Under the pieces are notes generated by a model that was not told the DNA's origin, made no database searches, and saw nothing but the letters and a program-made list of their open reading frames with translations. Positions 1-9,482 of a stretch of 64,000 nucleotides of DNA are shown in pieces. Numbering within the stretch: the first letter of the stretch is position 1; the number at the start of each line of letters is the position of its first letter. The stretch spans positions 110,134 through 174,133 of the forward strand of contig CABIWW010000004.1 of the NCBI GenBank assembly GCA_902362435.1. Reading direction: 5' to 3'. A program made the translations under genes and the position numbers. This DNA is from Eubacteriaceae bacterium (GTDB lineage: Bacteria; Bacillota; Clostridia; Peptostreptococcales; Anaerovoracaceae).

Positions 1-802
1 ATTCATCCGCTATTGTTATAACGATGCCTCCCTTTGCGGTGCCATCGAGTTTTGTAAGTATTATTCCTGTGATATCTGCAACATCTCCGAATTCCTTGAC
101 CTGAGACACGGCGTTCTTTCCTGTCGTCGCGTCGAGCACCAGCAGATTTTCCCTCGCAGCCTCAGGAAATTCGCGTCCGATGACTTTGTTCATCTTGTTA
201 AGCTCGTCCATCAGGTTCTTTTTGTTCTGGAGCCTTCCTGCAGTGTCGCAGATCAGCACGTCTATATTCTTGGCCTTCGCCGACTGGATCGCATCATAGA
301 TGACTGCCGACGGATCGGCGCCCTCAGCGTGCTTTACTATATTTATCCCTACTCTGTCAGCCCATATGGAAAGCTGCTCCGATGCCGCCGCTCTGAATGT
401 ATCTGCCGCTGCCAGCATCACTGTCTTTCCCTCGAACTTCAGCTTATATGCGAGCTTTCCTATCGAAGTCGTCTTGCCTCCTCCGTTTATGCCTATCATC
501 AGTATCACGAGCGGAGTCTGGCTGCACAGCTCCTGCTTGTCGTTCTTGTTGATGAGTCTCGCTATTATATTGCTCAGTATCCTCTTCACGTCGTCCGGTG
601 CTGCCGAGCTGTACGACTTGATCTCCTTGCGGAGAGTCTCTATTATCTTCATCGTAGTCTCCATGCCCACATCCGAAGTGATGAGTATTTCCTCAAGTTC
701 CTCCAGGAGATCATCGTCTATCGAAGCTCTGCCCATCAGAGCGTCTCCGATCTTCTTCGAAAGTTTTCCCAGGAAGGAACGCTTTTTTCCTTCATTAAGC
801 AT
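1..802 (-). CDS. ftsY: Signal recognition particle receptor FtsY (3' end outside the window)
   Basis: Membrane-docking GTPase for SRP-ribosome complexes in co-translational membrane insertion. The 267 visible residues contain the NG domain: a helical N domain at about 1-95, the G1 loop GINGGGKTT at 104-112, the DTFRAAA insertion-box motif at about 134, DTAGR at 186-190 and TKLDGTAKGG at 250-259. The C-terminus runs off the left edge. There is no long acidic A domain, as is common in Firmicutes. The ATG at 802 follows an AAGGAGAA ribosome site in the short gap after smc. It is the last visible gene of plsX-rnc-smc-ftsY. The family assignment is secure. Confidence 0.97.
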   Translation of the reverse strand, partial: MLNEGKKRSFLGKLSKKIGDALMGRASIDDDLLEELEEILITSDVGMETTMKIIETLRKEIKSYSSAAPDDVKRILSNIIARLINKNDKQELCSQTPLVILMIGINGGGKTTSIGKLAYKLKFEGKTVMLAAADTFRAAASEQLSIWADRVGINIVKHAEGADPSAVIYDAIQSAKAKNIDVLICDTAGRLQNKKNLMDELNKMNKVIGREFPEAARENLLVLDATTGKNAVSQVKEFGDVADITGIILTKLDGTAKGGIVITIADE

Positions 803-822
803 CTGTCAATTCTCCTTCTGTA

Positions 823-3800
823 TCATAATTCAAAATCATTGTCAAACGAAAGTGAAAGCACTTTCGACACACCCTTCTCCGGCATAGTTACTCCGTAGAG
901 CGCGTCTGCATGTTCCATCGTAGCCTTCTGATGTGTCACCAGCGTGAACTGTATGCCGCTGAATTTCCTGAGACAGTTTATGAACCTGTCTATATTCGCA
1001 TCATCCAGCGCAGCCTCTACCTCGTCCAGTATGCAGAACGGAGTCGGCTTTGCCTCGAGCACTGCAAACATCAGCGCTATGGCAGTCAGCGTCTTTTCTC
1101 CTCCCGACAGCAGATTTATGTTCTGCAGTCTCTTTCCCGGAGGCTGTGCCACTATATCGATATCAGAGCTCAGCGGATCCTTTTCATCCGAAAGCCTCAG
1201 CTCTGCATGGCCTCCGCCGAACAGCTCCTTGAATTTGTTCTCGAAATTCACCACTATCTGATCGAAGCTTTCCTTGAACTTGACTCTTATCGTCTTGTCC
1301 ATATCTGCTATCATTCCCGTCAGGCTGTCGACCGCTTCCTGTATGTCGGCTCTCTGCGACGCCAGGAAATCGTAACGTTCCTTTACCGTCTCATATTCTT
1401 CTATCGCACCGACATTGACTTCACCAAGCTCGCGCATGCGGTTCCTGATCTGCCTGCTTTCCTTGACCGCCATCGACATCACGAACTCACTGCTCCTGAA
1501 CTCCATCGCCTGTATGTACGATACTCCGAAGTCCTCCCACAGCCTGTTCTTGTAAGTGTCGAGCTGCGTCTCGTTTTTCGCGTTCTTTATCTCAAGCTCG
1601 TATTTCTGGTCCTGTACGCTGCCGAGCCTGCTGCTTATGCTTTCCTTTTCGGCATTCAGCTCTGCCGTGGTCTCACCGAGTCTGCTCTTCTCCGCCGCAA
1701 GTTCGGAAAGATACGTTTCAAGCCTGAGCTTTTCGCTTTCTTTCTCCCTGACCGCTGTATCGGTGTTGCCGCTTTCCGAAATTATGCGGACTTTTTCATT
1801 CTCCATATCTGCGAGCTCTGTCTGCCTTGCTGTGATATCAGCTTCGAGTTCATTCAGCGATGCAGTTATCCTGTCCGCCATCGAATCGACGTGCTCTTTT
1901 TCACGCTCACAGCTGTTCACCTCGATCCTCGCAGCTGTTATCTCCTCGCTTATATCGTCAAATGACGATTTCTGTTTTTCGTAAAGCTCACGCTGTTCTT
2001 CAGCCAGCTTTTCAGCATCCTGCGCGGCTTTTTCATCGGCTTCGATCCCGGCTTCGAGTTCCCGGATCATCTTTCTGGAATTCTGTTTTTCAGCCTCTAT
2101 GTTCGCAAGCTCTCTCTCCAGTCTGTCGCTTCCTGATCTTATATCCCGCAGCATGGTCTCGATCATCCTGATCTCGCTTTCCATGGAAAAATCCTGCTGC
2201 TCCTTTTCGCGAAGCTCAGCTTCGAGTTCCGTGATCCTGTCTGCCGCACGGCTTACTGTTTCACGCACCTGCGTGAGCTCTGCCTCATGTCGCTGTATCG
2301 CTTCGCTTTTTTCTCTGATCTGATTTCGCAGCGATCCTATCTCTGCTTTCCGATCCAGTATATTCGCAGTCTTGTTTCTGTATTTTCCTCCGGTTATCGC
2401 TCCTCTGGCATTTATCACTTCGCCGTCCAGCGTAACGAAACGGAATTCAGCTCCGGATTTTGACATCCTGAGCGCATTGTCCATATTGTCCACTATGACT
2501 ACTCTGCCAAGCAGATAATCTATGATCCCGCTGTACTGTCTGTCGTATTCGAGACAGTCCGGCCCGAATCCCACGAAACCCGGCTCTCTTTCGAGCCTGC
2601 CGTTTCTGAATGCTCTGCCGTTCACCGAGCTTACCGGAAGGAACGTCATTCTTCCTGCTCTGTTTTCCTTGAGTGATCTGATCGCGGCCTTTGCACTGCT
2701 GTCATCGTCGCAGACGACATTCTGCAGCGCCGCTCCCAGCGCCGTCTCCATCGCGGTCTCGTATCCTGCCGGCACCTTTATCAGATCCGCCACAACGCCT
2801 CTGATGCCGCGAAGCCCAGATTTCATCACGTGTTTTACAGCATAGTTGTAGCCCTCGTAGTTGCTCTCCATCTCCTCGATGGTTTTCATTCTCGAGGAAA
2901 GCTGTCCCTGTGACAGTCTCAGGTCTTCCACGATCTTCACGAGTTCTCTTTCCCGAAGTCCGGCCTGCACGGAAGCCGATTTCTGCCCGGCGACCTGCTC
3001 CTTTACAGCTGAAAGCTCCTGCTGCAGCTGTTCGCGCTGGCCTTTTATCCTGTTCAGTCTGTCTATCGTCTCCTTGCTGCTGTCATCTCCCGATGATTTC
3101 TCCCGGAGCAAAGATTCCTGACGCTTTTCAAGAGTCTCCTGCAGCCTTTCCAGACTGCTTATCTCGGCGCGCCCCGAGCTCACGGAAGCTGTCAGTTCGA
3201 AAATATCGCTCTTATATCGGTCTGCCTGTGCCGCTATCGCAGCCAGCTCTCCCGCCGCGGTATCATACAGCTCTGTCTTTTCATGCAGCGTGTCCGACGC
3301 TTCTGCGAACTTCCTGTCGATCTGCGCTTTCTTTTCTCTGAATTCACTCTGAGACAGCTTTTCCTTGTCATATTTCTGTTCCAGCTGTCTGATCTCTTCG
3401 GAAAGCCGCGCGGTGCTGACCTCTATTGACGCCAGCTTTTCTCTGTCGACCTGGCCCTTGTTCACAGCGGAATTCAGCTCATCTATCGCCGTCAGCAGCT
3501 TTTCCTGAGTCTCTGCTGCCAGTTCCTCCAGCGCCTGATTCCTGCTGCCGTTTTCAGCAAGTGCACGCTCCAGCTCGGTTTTCCTGTCGCTGCACTCATC
3601 TATCAGTAACTTCAACTCAGCGAGATCCTCTTTTATATAATTGTTTTTGCTCTCGAGATTTTCAATATTTTTGAGTGTTATATTGATCTCAAGCTCTTTG
3701 TATCTGTCTCTGAGTTCAAGATACTCCTTCGCCTTTCTGCTGTCTTCGGCAAGTCCGCCGATCCTGCCTTCAAGCTCGCCGATGATATCGTTCACACGCT

Positions 3801-4365
3801 CCATGTTCGAGCTGGTCGAAGCGAGCTTCCTTTCGGACTCGGCTTTTTTTGTCCTGTACATCACGATGCCGGCAGCTTCTTCGAAGATCTCTCTCCTGCT
3901 GTCGGTCTTGTTGCTGAGTATATCGGAGATCTTTCCCTGGCCTATGATGGAGTAGCCGTCCACCCCTATCCCTGTATCCATTATCAGATCTCTTATATCT
4001 CTGAGTCTGCACTGATTGCCGTTGATGCGGTATTCGCTTTCTCCGGATCTGAACATGCATCTCGTTATCGCTACTTCCTTGTAATCTATAGGAAGGCTTC
4101 CGTTCTCATTGTCTATCACGAGTGTTACTTCAGCCATTCCTCTCGATTTCCTGCTGTCGGTACCCGAGAAAATGACTTCTTCCATTTTCCCGCCGCGCAG
4201 CATCTTCGGACTCTGCTCTCCCAGCACCCATCTTATAGCGTCGCTTATGTTGCTCTTTCCGCTTCCGTTAGGTCCAACGATGCAGGTGATCCCCTTGTCG
4301 AATTCTATCACAACAGGCTCTGCGAAAGACTTGAATCCGTGCATTTCTATTTTTTTAAAATACAT
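823..4365 (-). CDS. smc: Chromosome segregation/condensation ATPase SMC
   Basis: Structural maintenance of chromosomes protein that, with ScpA/ScpB, loads on DNA and extrudes or holds loops. The 1180 residues are the usual length. The order is an N-terminal head with Walker A GPNGSGKSN near residue 32, a long Glu/Lys-rich coiled coil, a hinge at about 500-660 with Gly-rich GAITGGKY, a second coiled coil, and a C-terminal head with the signature LLSGGEKTLTA and Walker B FCILDEVEAALDDAN. It starts 3 nt after the rnc stop and ends 20 nt before ftsY, so translation is probably coupled. scpA and scpB are not in this window. Confidence 0.98.
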   Translation of the reverse strand: MYFKKIEMHGFKSFAEPVVIEFDKGITCIVGPNGSGKSNISDAIRWVLGEQSPKMLRGGKMEEVIFSGTDSRKSRGMAEVTLVIDNENGSLPIDYKEVAITRCMFRSGESEYRINGNQCRLRDIRDLIMDTGIGVDGYSIIGQGKISDILSNKTDSRREIFEEAAGIVMYRTKKAESERKLASTSSNMERVNDIIGELEGRIGGLAEDSRKAKEYLELRDRYKELEINITLKNIENLESKNNYIKEDLAELKLLIDECSDRKTELERALAENGSRNQALEELAAETQEKLLTAIDELNSAVNKGQVDREKLASIEVSTARLSEEIRQLEQKYDKEKLSQSEFREKKAQIDRKFAEASDTLHEKTELYDTAAGELAAIAAQADRYKSDIFELTASVSSGRAEISSLERLQETLEKRQESLLREKSSGDDSSKETIDRLNRIKGQREQLQQELSAVKEQVAGQKSASVQAGLRERELVKIVEDLRLSQGQLSSRMKTIEEMESNYEGYNYAVKHVMKSGLRGIRGVVADLIKVPAGYETAMETALGAALQNVVCDDDSSAKAAIRSLKENRAGRMTFLPVSSVNGRAFRNGRLEREPGFVGFGPDCLEYDRQYSGIIDYLLGRVVIVDNMDNALRMSKSGAEFRFVTLDGEVINARGAITGGKYRNKTANILDRKAEIGSLRNQIREKSEAIQRHEAELTQVRETVSRAADRITELEAELREKEQQDFSMESEIRMIETMLRDIRSGSDRLERELANIEAEKQNSRKMIRELEAGIEADEKAAQDAEKLAEEQRELYEKQKSSFDDISEEITAARIEVNSCEREKEHVDSMADRITASLNELEADITARQTELADMENEKVRIISESGNTDTAVREKESEKLRLETYLSELAAEKSRLGETTAELNAEKESISSRLGSVQDQKYELEIKNAKNETQLDTYKNRLWEDFGVSYIQAMEFRSSEFVMSMAVKESRQIRNRMRELGEVNVGAIEEYETVKERYDFLASQRADIQEAVDSLTGMIADMDKTIRVKFKESFDQIVVNFENKFKELFGGGHAELRLSDEKDPLSSDIDIVAQPPGKRLQNINLLSGGEKTLTAIALMFAVLEAKPTPFCILDEVEAALDDANIDRFINCLRKFSGIQFTLVTHQKATMEHADALYGVTMPEKGVSKVLSLSFDNDFEL

Positions 4366-4368
4366 CTA

Positions 4369-5055
4369 TCACTGCTCCTTTTCCAGCATCGCCTTCGCAG
4401 CATTCTGCTCAGCCTGTTTTTTACTCTTTCCTCTGCCTGTGCTCACAGGTCTGCCGTTGACTGCAAGCTGCACCACGAATGTCTTGTCGTGGTCCGGCCC
4501 CAGTTCCTCCAGCATATTGTAGCGTATGTTCGCAGCTCCATTTATCTGCAGCTTTTCCTGAAGCCTCGTCTTGTAATCCACGATGATATACTTCCCGCGT
4601 TTTACATCCTCTATCGCATCCCTGAACAGACAGAGCACCACGTCTTTTACAGCTTCAAATCCGCCGTCAATATAAACAGCTCCCATTATGGCTTCCATCG
4701 TATCCGCCAGGATCGACTCTCTGTTTCTTCCGCCATTATGCTCTTCGCCGTTGCCCAGCAGTATATATTCACCCAGCCCGAGCTGCTTCGCTTTTTCCGC
4801 CAGTGATTTCTCACAGACAAGCGTCGCTCTCGTCCTGGACAGGTACCCCTCTTCCTTCTGAGGGAACATCCTGAAAAGCTTCTCGCCTATGATCGCGTCA
4901 AAAAACGCATCTCCCAGGAACTCCAGCCGTTCATTGCTCTTCGTGCTCCTGTCGTGCTCCTTGATATATGAACTGTGGGTAACAGCGGTTTTAAGGATCG
5001 AAATATCATTGAACCGGTATCCGATCTTTTCTTCAAGCTGCCTTATATCCTCCAT
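4369..5055 (-). CDS. rnc: Ribonuclease III
   Basis: Double-stranded-RNA endonuclease that processes rRNA precursors and structured mRNAs. The 228 residues comprise an RNase III domain with the signature ERLEFLGDA at about 42-50 and the catalytic acidic pair in ADTMEAIMGA (about 117-126). A C-terminal dsRNA-binding domain spans about 155-228 and ends in the Lys/Ala-rich KSKKQAEQNAA helix. An AGAGGAG ribosome site lies inside the end of plsX, only 8 nt upstream in gene terms. The acpP gene that often sits between plsX and rnc is absent. Confidence 0.97.
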   Translation of the reverse strand: MEDIRQLEEKIGYRFNDISILKTAVTHSSYIKEHDRSTKSNERLEFLGDAFFDAIIGEKLFRMFPQKEEGYLSRTRATLVCEKSLAEKAKQLGLGEYILLGNGEEHNGGRNRESILADTMEAIMGAVYIDGGFEAVKDVVLCLFRDAIEDVKRGKYIIVDYKTRLQEKLQINGAANIRYNMLEELGPDHDKTFVVQLAVNGRPVSTGRGKSKKQAEQNAAKAMLEKEQ

Positions 5056-5063
5056 GTACCGAT

Positions 5064-6086
5064 CTACTCCTCTTCATCCTTTTCTATGATCTCTTCCAGA
5101 TCGAGCATAGACTGCCTTATGATCTCGACCACATTTTCCTCGCTGTACGGTATCCCCTTGATGATCGCATTCTTCACAGCATTCGCTCCGGAAGATCCGT
5201 GTATCTTTATTACGGGACCGTTGACTCCCAGTATCGGAGCTCCGCCGTATTCCTCATAGTCAAAATCCTGCTTCAGTGATGACAGATCGGATTTCAGCAT
5301 CAGTGCCGCCATCTTTGTCTTTATGTTTCTCATCAGCTTGTTTTTTATCAGCTTCAGGATATTCCATGCGAGTCCCTCGGTCAGCTTGAGGATGACATTT
5401 CCGACGAAGCCGTCGCAGACTATGACTTCACATGCGCCCACTGGGACTTCACGAGCCTCGACATTTCCAATGAAATTTATCGACGCTGTTTTGAGCTTCT
5501 GGTATGCATCCTTGGTGACGCTCGTTCCCTTGCTTTCTTCAACTCCCAGGTTGACAAGCCCTACTCTTGGATTTTCTCTGCCCCATACCTTCTCCATGTA
5601 AATACTTCCCATGAGTCCGTATTCAAGCAGGTTCTGCGCCTTTGCTTCAGAGCTTGCACCGGCGTCCACGAGCAGTGACGGTTCACCGCCGAGGCACGGA
5701 TATATGCTCGCCAGTACAGGTCTGTCTATACCTTCGATCCTGCCCAGTATCATTCTTGATCCCACGACGAGAGCGCCTGTGTTGCCTCCCGAGATGAATA
5801 TGTCTCCGTGTCCGTCTCTGACCATGTTCAGACCCACTACCATCGAGGATTCTGTCTTCCTTCTTATCGCTTTCACCGGACTGTCGTCCATCGTGATCAC
5901 TTCCGCCGCGTCTACGATTTTTATATTCTTACCTTTGAACTTGTTCTTCTGGAGTTCGGCTTCTATCGCATCTTTTTTTCCCACGATATATATATCGTGC
6001 TTTATCATGCCTGCCGCCATCACAGCTCCCTTTACGATCTCTGCAGGTGCGTGATCTCCTCCCATTCCATCGAGTACTATTTTCAT
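5064..6086 (-). CDS. plsX: Phosphate acyltransferase PlsX
   Basis: Makes acyl-phosphate from acyl-ACP as the first committed acyl donor for PlsY in phospholipid synthesis; a peripheral membrane enzyme. The 340 residues begin with the family hallmark MKIVLDGMGGDHAP and contain SGGNTGALV and the late GVNGPVIKIHG segment. Length is typical. An AGGAGGACAAA ribosome site precedes the ATG. It follows rpe by 9 nt and precedes rnc by 8 nt in the same direction. Neither acpP nor fapR is adjacent, so acyl-carrier protein must be encoded elsewhere. Confidence 0.96.
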   Translation of the reverse strand: MKIVLDGMGGDHAPAEIVKGAVMAAGMIKHDIYIVGKKDAIEAELQKNKFKGKNIKIVDAAEVITMDDSPVKAIRRKTESSMVVGLNMVRDGHGDIFISGGNTGALVVGSRMILGRIEGIDRPVLASIYPCLGGEPSLLVDAGASSEAKAQNLLEYGLMGSIYMEKVWGRENPRVGLVNLGVEESKGTSVTKDAYQKLKTASINFIGNVEAREVPVGACEVIVCDGFVGNVILKLTEGLAWNILKLIKNKLMRNIKTKMAALMLKSDLSSLKQDFDYEEYGGAPILGVNGPVIKIHGSSGANAVKNAIIKGIPYSEENVVEIIRQSMLDLEEIIEKDEEE

Positions 6087-6095
6087 TTTGTCCTC

Positions 6096-6749
6096 CTATT
6101 CAAATGCAGCAATAAACTCTCTGACACTTCCTGCGATATCGCTGCTTCCAAATACTGACGATCCGGCCACTACTATCTCGACGCCCGCATCAGTCACTTC
6201 TTTTACATTTTTCAGATTTATACCTCCGTCGATCTCAATCCTGAGCTCCGGATTGCGTTCCTGCTTCATCCTGTAAAGCTCCCGGACTTTTCTGAGTGCT
6301 GACGGTATGAATTTCTGTCCTCCGAATCCCGGATTCACAGACATCACAAGCACCATGTCCAGATCTTCGATGCAGTAGTCCAGCGTCTCCAGCGGTGTTG
6401 CCGGGTTGAGCGCAACGCCTGCCTTGACTCCCTGTGACTTTATGTGCTGTATCGTCCTGTTCAGGTGCGTGCATGCTTCCTGATGGACCGTTATATATTC
6501 AGTCTGGTCTGTAACGAAATCCTCCAGGTATCTGTCCGGATCTTCTATCATCAGATGCACATCGAACGGCATCGCTGTCTTTCCCAGCAGGCTTTTCATC
6601 ACTGCTGCTCCGAAGCTGATGTTCGGCACGAAATGTCCATCCATCACATCCACATGTATGAGGTGCGCTCCGGCCGTTTCTATCGTCCCCACATTTTCGC
6701 CTAGTTTTGAAAAATCCGCCGATAATATTGACGGAGCCAGTTGTATCAT
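6096..6749 (-). CDS. rpe: Ribulose-phosphate 3-epimerase
   Basis: Interconverts D-ribulose 5-phosphate and D-xylulose 5-phosphate in the pentose phosphate pathway. The 217 residues form a TIM barrel: the start IQLAPSILSADFSKL, the metal-ligand HVDVMDGHFVPN at about 33-44, PFDVHLMIEDP at about 62, SVNPGFGGQKFI at about 137 and EIDGGINL at about 172. The ATG at 6749 follows AGGAGGAATC. It lies downstream of rsgA, a neighbourhood shared by many Firmicutes. Confidence 0.97.
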   Translation of the reverse strand: MIQLAPSILSADFSKLGENVGTIETAGAHLIHVDVMDGHFVPNISFGAAVMKSLLGKTAMPFDVHLMIEDPDRYLEDFVTDQTEYITVHQEACTHLNRTIQHIKSQGVKAGVALNPATPLETLDYCIEDLDMVLVMSVNPGFGGQKFIPSALRKVRELYRMKQERNPELRIEIDGGINLKNVKEVTDAGVEIVVAGSSVFGSSDIAGSVREFIAAFE

Positions 6750-6770
6750 TTTGATTCCTCCTGTATGTTC

Positions 6771-7727
6771 CTAATACTGTTTCGATCGTTTTATCTCATC
6801 CATCATGCTTATATACGAGTCATATCGGCTCCTGCTGATCTCGTTGTTTTCAAGTGCGGCCCGCACGCTGCATCCCGGCTCTGCCATATGCCTGCAGTCA
6901 CTGTATCTGCATGTGCCGAGTCTTGCTGCTGTTTCCGGGAAAAAATGCTGCAGTTCGTCTTCATCTGCCTCCAGCACGTCAAAGGAAGTGAACCCCGGGG
7001 TATCGAATATCATCGTCCCGTCTTCCTCATCGATCGTAAAAAGCTCGGAGTGTCTCGTAGTATGCTTTCCGCGCTGGGATTTTTCGCTTATCTTGCCGGT
7101 CTCAGCCTCCGCATGCGGTATCAGTCTGTTCAGTATCGTCGACTTTCCCACTCCGGACGGACCTGCAAGCGCTGTCTTTTTTCCTTTTATCACGCGGCGC
7201 AGCTCGTCAAAGCCTGTCTCGTTCACGCTGTCTATGCATACGACAGGATAAAGCGGCCCGTATGTCTCTTTAAGGATCTCTATGTTTTCAGCAGCCTTCC
7301 TTCCGCTCTTGTTTTTTCTATCGTCTGCATTTTCCGCAAGATCGCATTTGTTTATGCATATGACTATATCAGTCTCCGCCTTCTCCGCCATCACGAGAAA
7401 TCTGTCGATGACCGGAAGTACAGGCGCCGGCTTCAACGCTGCAGTTACTACTGCAAAACAGTCGACATTAGCAACGAACGGCCTTATGAAGCTGTTCTTT
7501 CTTTCCTTTATATCGGTTATCACGCTGTCATCGTTGTCCGGTATCACTTCTATCGTCACTTCATCGCCCACAGCCGGCTTTATATCGCGCTGCTTGAATA
7601 TCCCGCGAGCTTTGCATCTGTAGACTGCAACGCCGGATTTTACATAATAAAACCCGGCGATACCTTTTACGATCGTGCCGTTCAGATGACCGGCACAAGT
7701 TGTTTCATTAATTATCATCATCTTCAT
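6771..7727 (-). CDS. rsgA: Ribosome small-subunit-dependent GTPase RsgA
   Basis: Circularly permuted GTPase that checks late 30S ribosome assembly. The 318 residues start with an OB-fold (about 10-75). The G motifs come in permuted order: NKCDL (G4) first, then GPSGVGKSTILN (G1), then DTPGFTSFD (G3). A C-terminal zinc knuckle, TCRYSDCRHMAEPGC, closes the domain. The first ATG overlaps the last 20 nt of prkC. Two further in-frame ATGs follow within 12 nt and no clean ribosome site separates them, so the exact start is uncertain. Coupled expression with prkC is likely. Confidence 0.96.
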   Translation of the reverse strand: MKMMIINETTCAGHLNGTIVKGIAGFYYVKSGVAVYRCKARGIFKQRDIKPAVGDEVTIEVIPDNDDSVITDIKERKNSFIRPFVANVDCFAVVTAALKPAPVLPVIDRFLVMAEKAETDIVICINKCDLAENADDRKNKSGRKAAENIEILKETYGPLYPVVCIDSVNETGFDELRRVIKGKKTALAGPSGVGKSTILNRLIPHAEAETGKISEKSQRGKHTTRHSELFTIDEEDGTMIFDTPGFTSFDVLEADEDELQHFFPETAARLGTCRYSDCRHMAEPGCSVRAALENNEISRSRYDSYISMMDEIKRSKQY

Positions 7728-9459
7728 CTGTCGGTTTGGTAGTCGGCTGATCTGCAGGCTTGTTGCCCTTGCTCACTCTGATCTTGACTGCAGTGCCCTT
7801 GTCGAGCTGTGCATTCGCATCGTACTGCTGCCACATTACCTCGCCTTCCGCATATGTGCTGCTGTAGTCATAACTTATGCTGCCTATCGTCAGTCCTGCG
7901 TTCAGCAGTGCCGCCTGCGCATCCTCAAGACTCTTGCCTACGAGATACGGCACGACTGCCTTTGCCTTTGAGCCATCGCTCACGACTACGTTTATCGTAC
8001 TTCCCTTTTCTGCCTTTGAACCTGCTTTAGGATCCTGTCTGAGGACTGTTCCTGCTTCTTTTTCGCTGGCTTCCGTAGTGACTGTTCCCAGCTTGAAGCC
8101 TGCCGCCTCAAGATACGATTCTAGCTCATCCTGGCTCTTTCCTTCGAGATCAGGCACATCTCCGTCTCCCAGGCCTTTGCTTATGTTTACCTTTATCGTG
8201 CTTCCTGTCTTGATCTTGGTCCCGGCCTTAGGATCCTGCGAAACGATCTTGCCCTTTTCGACCTCGTCGCTCACAACCTCGTCACCTTTCTTGACCTTGA
8301 GATTATATGTATCTGCAGCCTGCTGTGCTTCTTCGAACGTCATGTTCTTGAAATCCGGCGCATCTATCTCTTCTCCGCCGAACACTCCCGCCGCGAATGC
8401 TATCACAAGTCCCAGCACCAGTGCTCCGACAACCGATGCGATGATTATTATCATCTTTTTCTTCTTGTCCATCGGTTTCCTGTTCTTCTTGTCTTTCTTC
8501 CCGCCGCGAGCGTCATCATCGCCATCACGATCCTCACCGTCATCGTAATCTGTTTCAGCGATCGGACCTCTGCCGTTTCTCACGCCGTTCATCGTGCCTG
8601 TAGCTCCGCCCATGAGCACTGAATCGCCGACAACGCTTCCCACGAATTCCAGATTGTTCAGCGCCTCTATCAGTTCCTCAGCTGAAGCATATCTGTTTAC
8701 CGGATATTTGTCCGTACATTTGAGGATTATGTGTTCAAGAGCCGGCGGAACGCCCGGCACCAGCTTTGACGGCGGTATCATTTCACCGTTTATATGCATC
8801 AGCGCAATGTTCACAGGATTGTCCCCGTCAAACGGGACTCTGCCTGTAAGCATCTCGTACATCACTATTCCCAGTGAATATATGTCTGATTTTTCATCTA
8901 CATAACCACCTCTTGCCTGTTCCGGTGAAAAATAATGAACTGAGCCTATGATTCCTTCCGTATTGTCAACTATCGTCGCTGCATTGACAGCTTTCGCTAT
9001 ACCGAAGTCTGTTATCTTCGCAGTTCCGTTAGGCGTTATCATGACATTGTGAGGTTTTACGTCCCTGTGTATGATATGGTTCTTATGCGCAAAGGCCAGC
9101 GCTGCAGCGATCTGCTTCGACAGTGCTATCACCTTCGGATAGGACATCGGCCCCTGCTCTTTTATATAATCGCTCAGAGTCCGCCCCTCTATAAGCTCCA
9201 TCACTATGTAATGGATGTTGCCTTCTCTTCCGACATCGTAAATGTTTACTATATTGGGATGCGACATGCTCGCTGCCGCCTGTGATTCTCTTCTGAAGCT
9301 GTCAATGAATTTGCTGTCATTGATAAACTGCGGCTTCAGTATCTTTATCGCCACAAAACGATTGAGCAGCTTGTCTTTTGCCTTGTACACAACGGACATA
9401 CCGCCCTCGCCTATTCGCTCAAACAGTTCATATCTCCCTGCCAGAACTTTATTGCTCAT
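7708..9459 (-). CDS. prkC: Membrane Ser/Thr protein kinase with three PASTA domains (PrkC/PknB family)
   Basis: Senses peptidoglycan fragments or lipid II outside the cell and phosphorylates cytoplasmic targets for growth, division and spore germination. The 583 residues hold a kinase domain at about 1-270 (GEGGMSVVY loop, VAIK lysine near 39, HRDVKPHN with catalytic Asp near 133, DFG near 151). A charged juxtamembrane stretch, one transmembrane helix at about 336-357 and three extracellular PASTA repeats follow, and the tail is Thr/Asp-rich. It sits 23 nt downstream of its cognate phosphatase gene and overlaps rsgA, the standard Firmicutes module. Confidence 0.97.
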   Translation of the reverse strand: MSNKVLAGRYELFERIGEGGMSVVYKAKDKLLNRFVAIKILKPQFINDSKFIDSFRRESQAAASMSHPNIVNIYDVGREGNIHYIVMELIEGRTLSDYIKEQGPMSYPKVIALSKQIAAALAFAHKNHIIHRDVKPHNVMITPNGTAKITDFGIAKAVNAATIVDNTEGIIGSVHYFSPEQARGGYVDEKSDIYSLGIVMYEMLTGRVPFDGDNPVNIALMHINGEMIPPSKLVPGVPPALEHIILKCTDKYPVNRYASAEELIEALNNLEFVGSVVGDSVLMGGATGTMNGVRNGRGPIAETDYDDGEDRDGDDDARGGKKDKKNRKPMDKKKKMIIIIASVVGALVLGLVIAFAAGVFGGEEIDAPDFKNMTFEEAQQAADTYNLKVKKGDEVVSDEVEKGKIVSQDPKAGTKIKTGSTIKVNISKGLGDGDVPDLEGKSQDELESYLEAAGFKLGTVTTEASEKEAGTVLRQDPKAGSKAEKGSTINVVVSDGSKAKAVVPYLVGKSLEDAQAALLNAGLTIGSISYDYSSTYAEGEVMWQQYDANAQLDKGTAVKIRVSKGNKPADQPTTKPTDEDDDN

Positions 9460-9482
9460 AACTTCCTCCTATATTCAATCCT

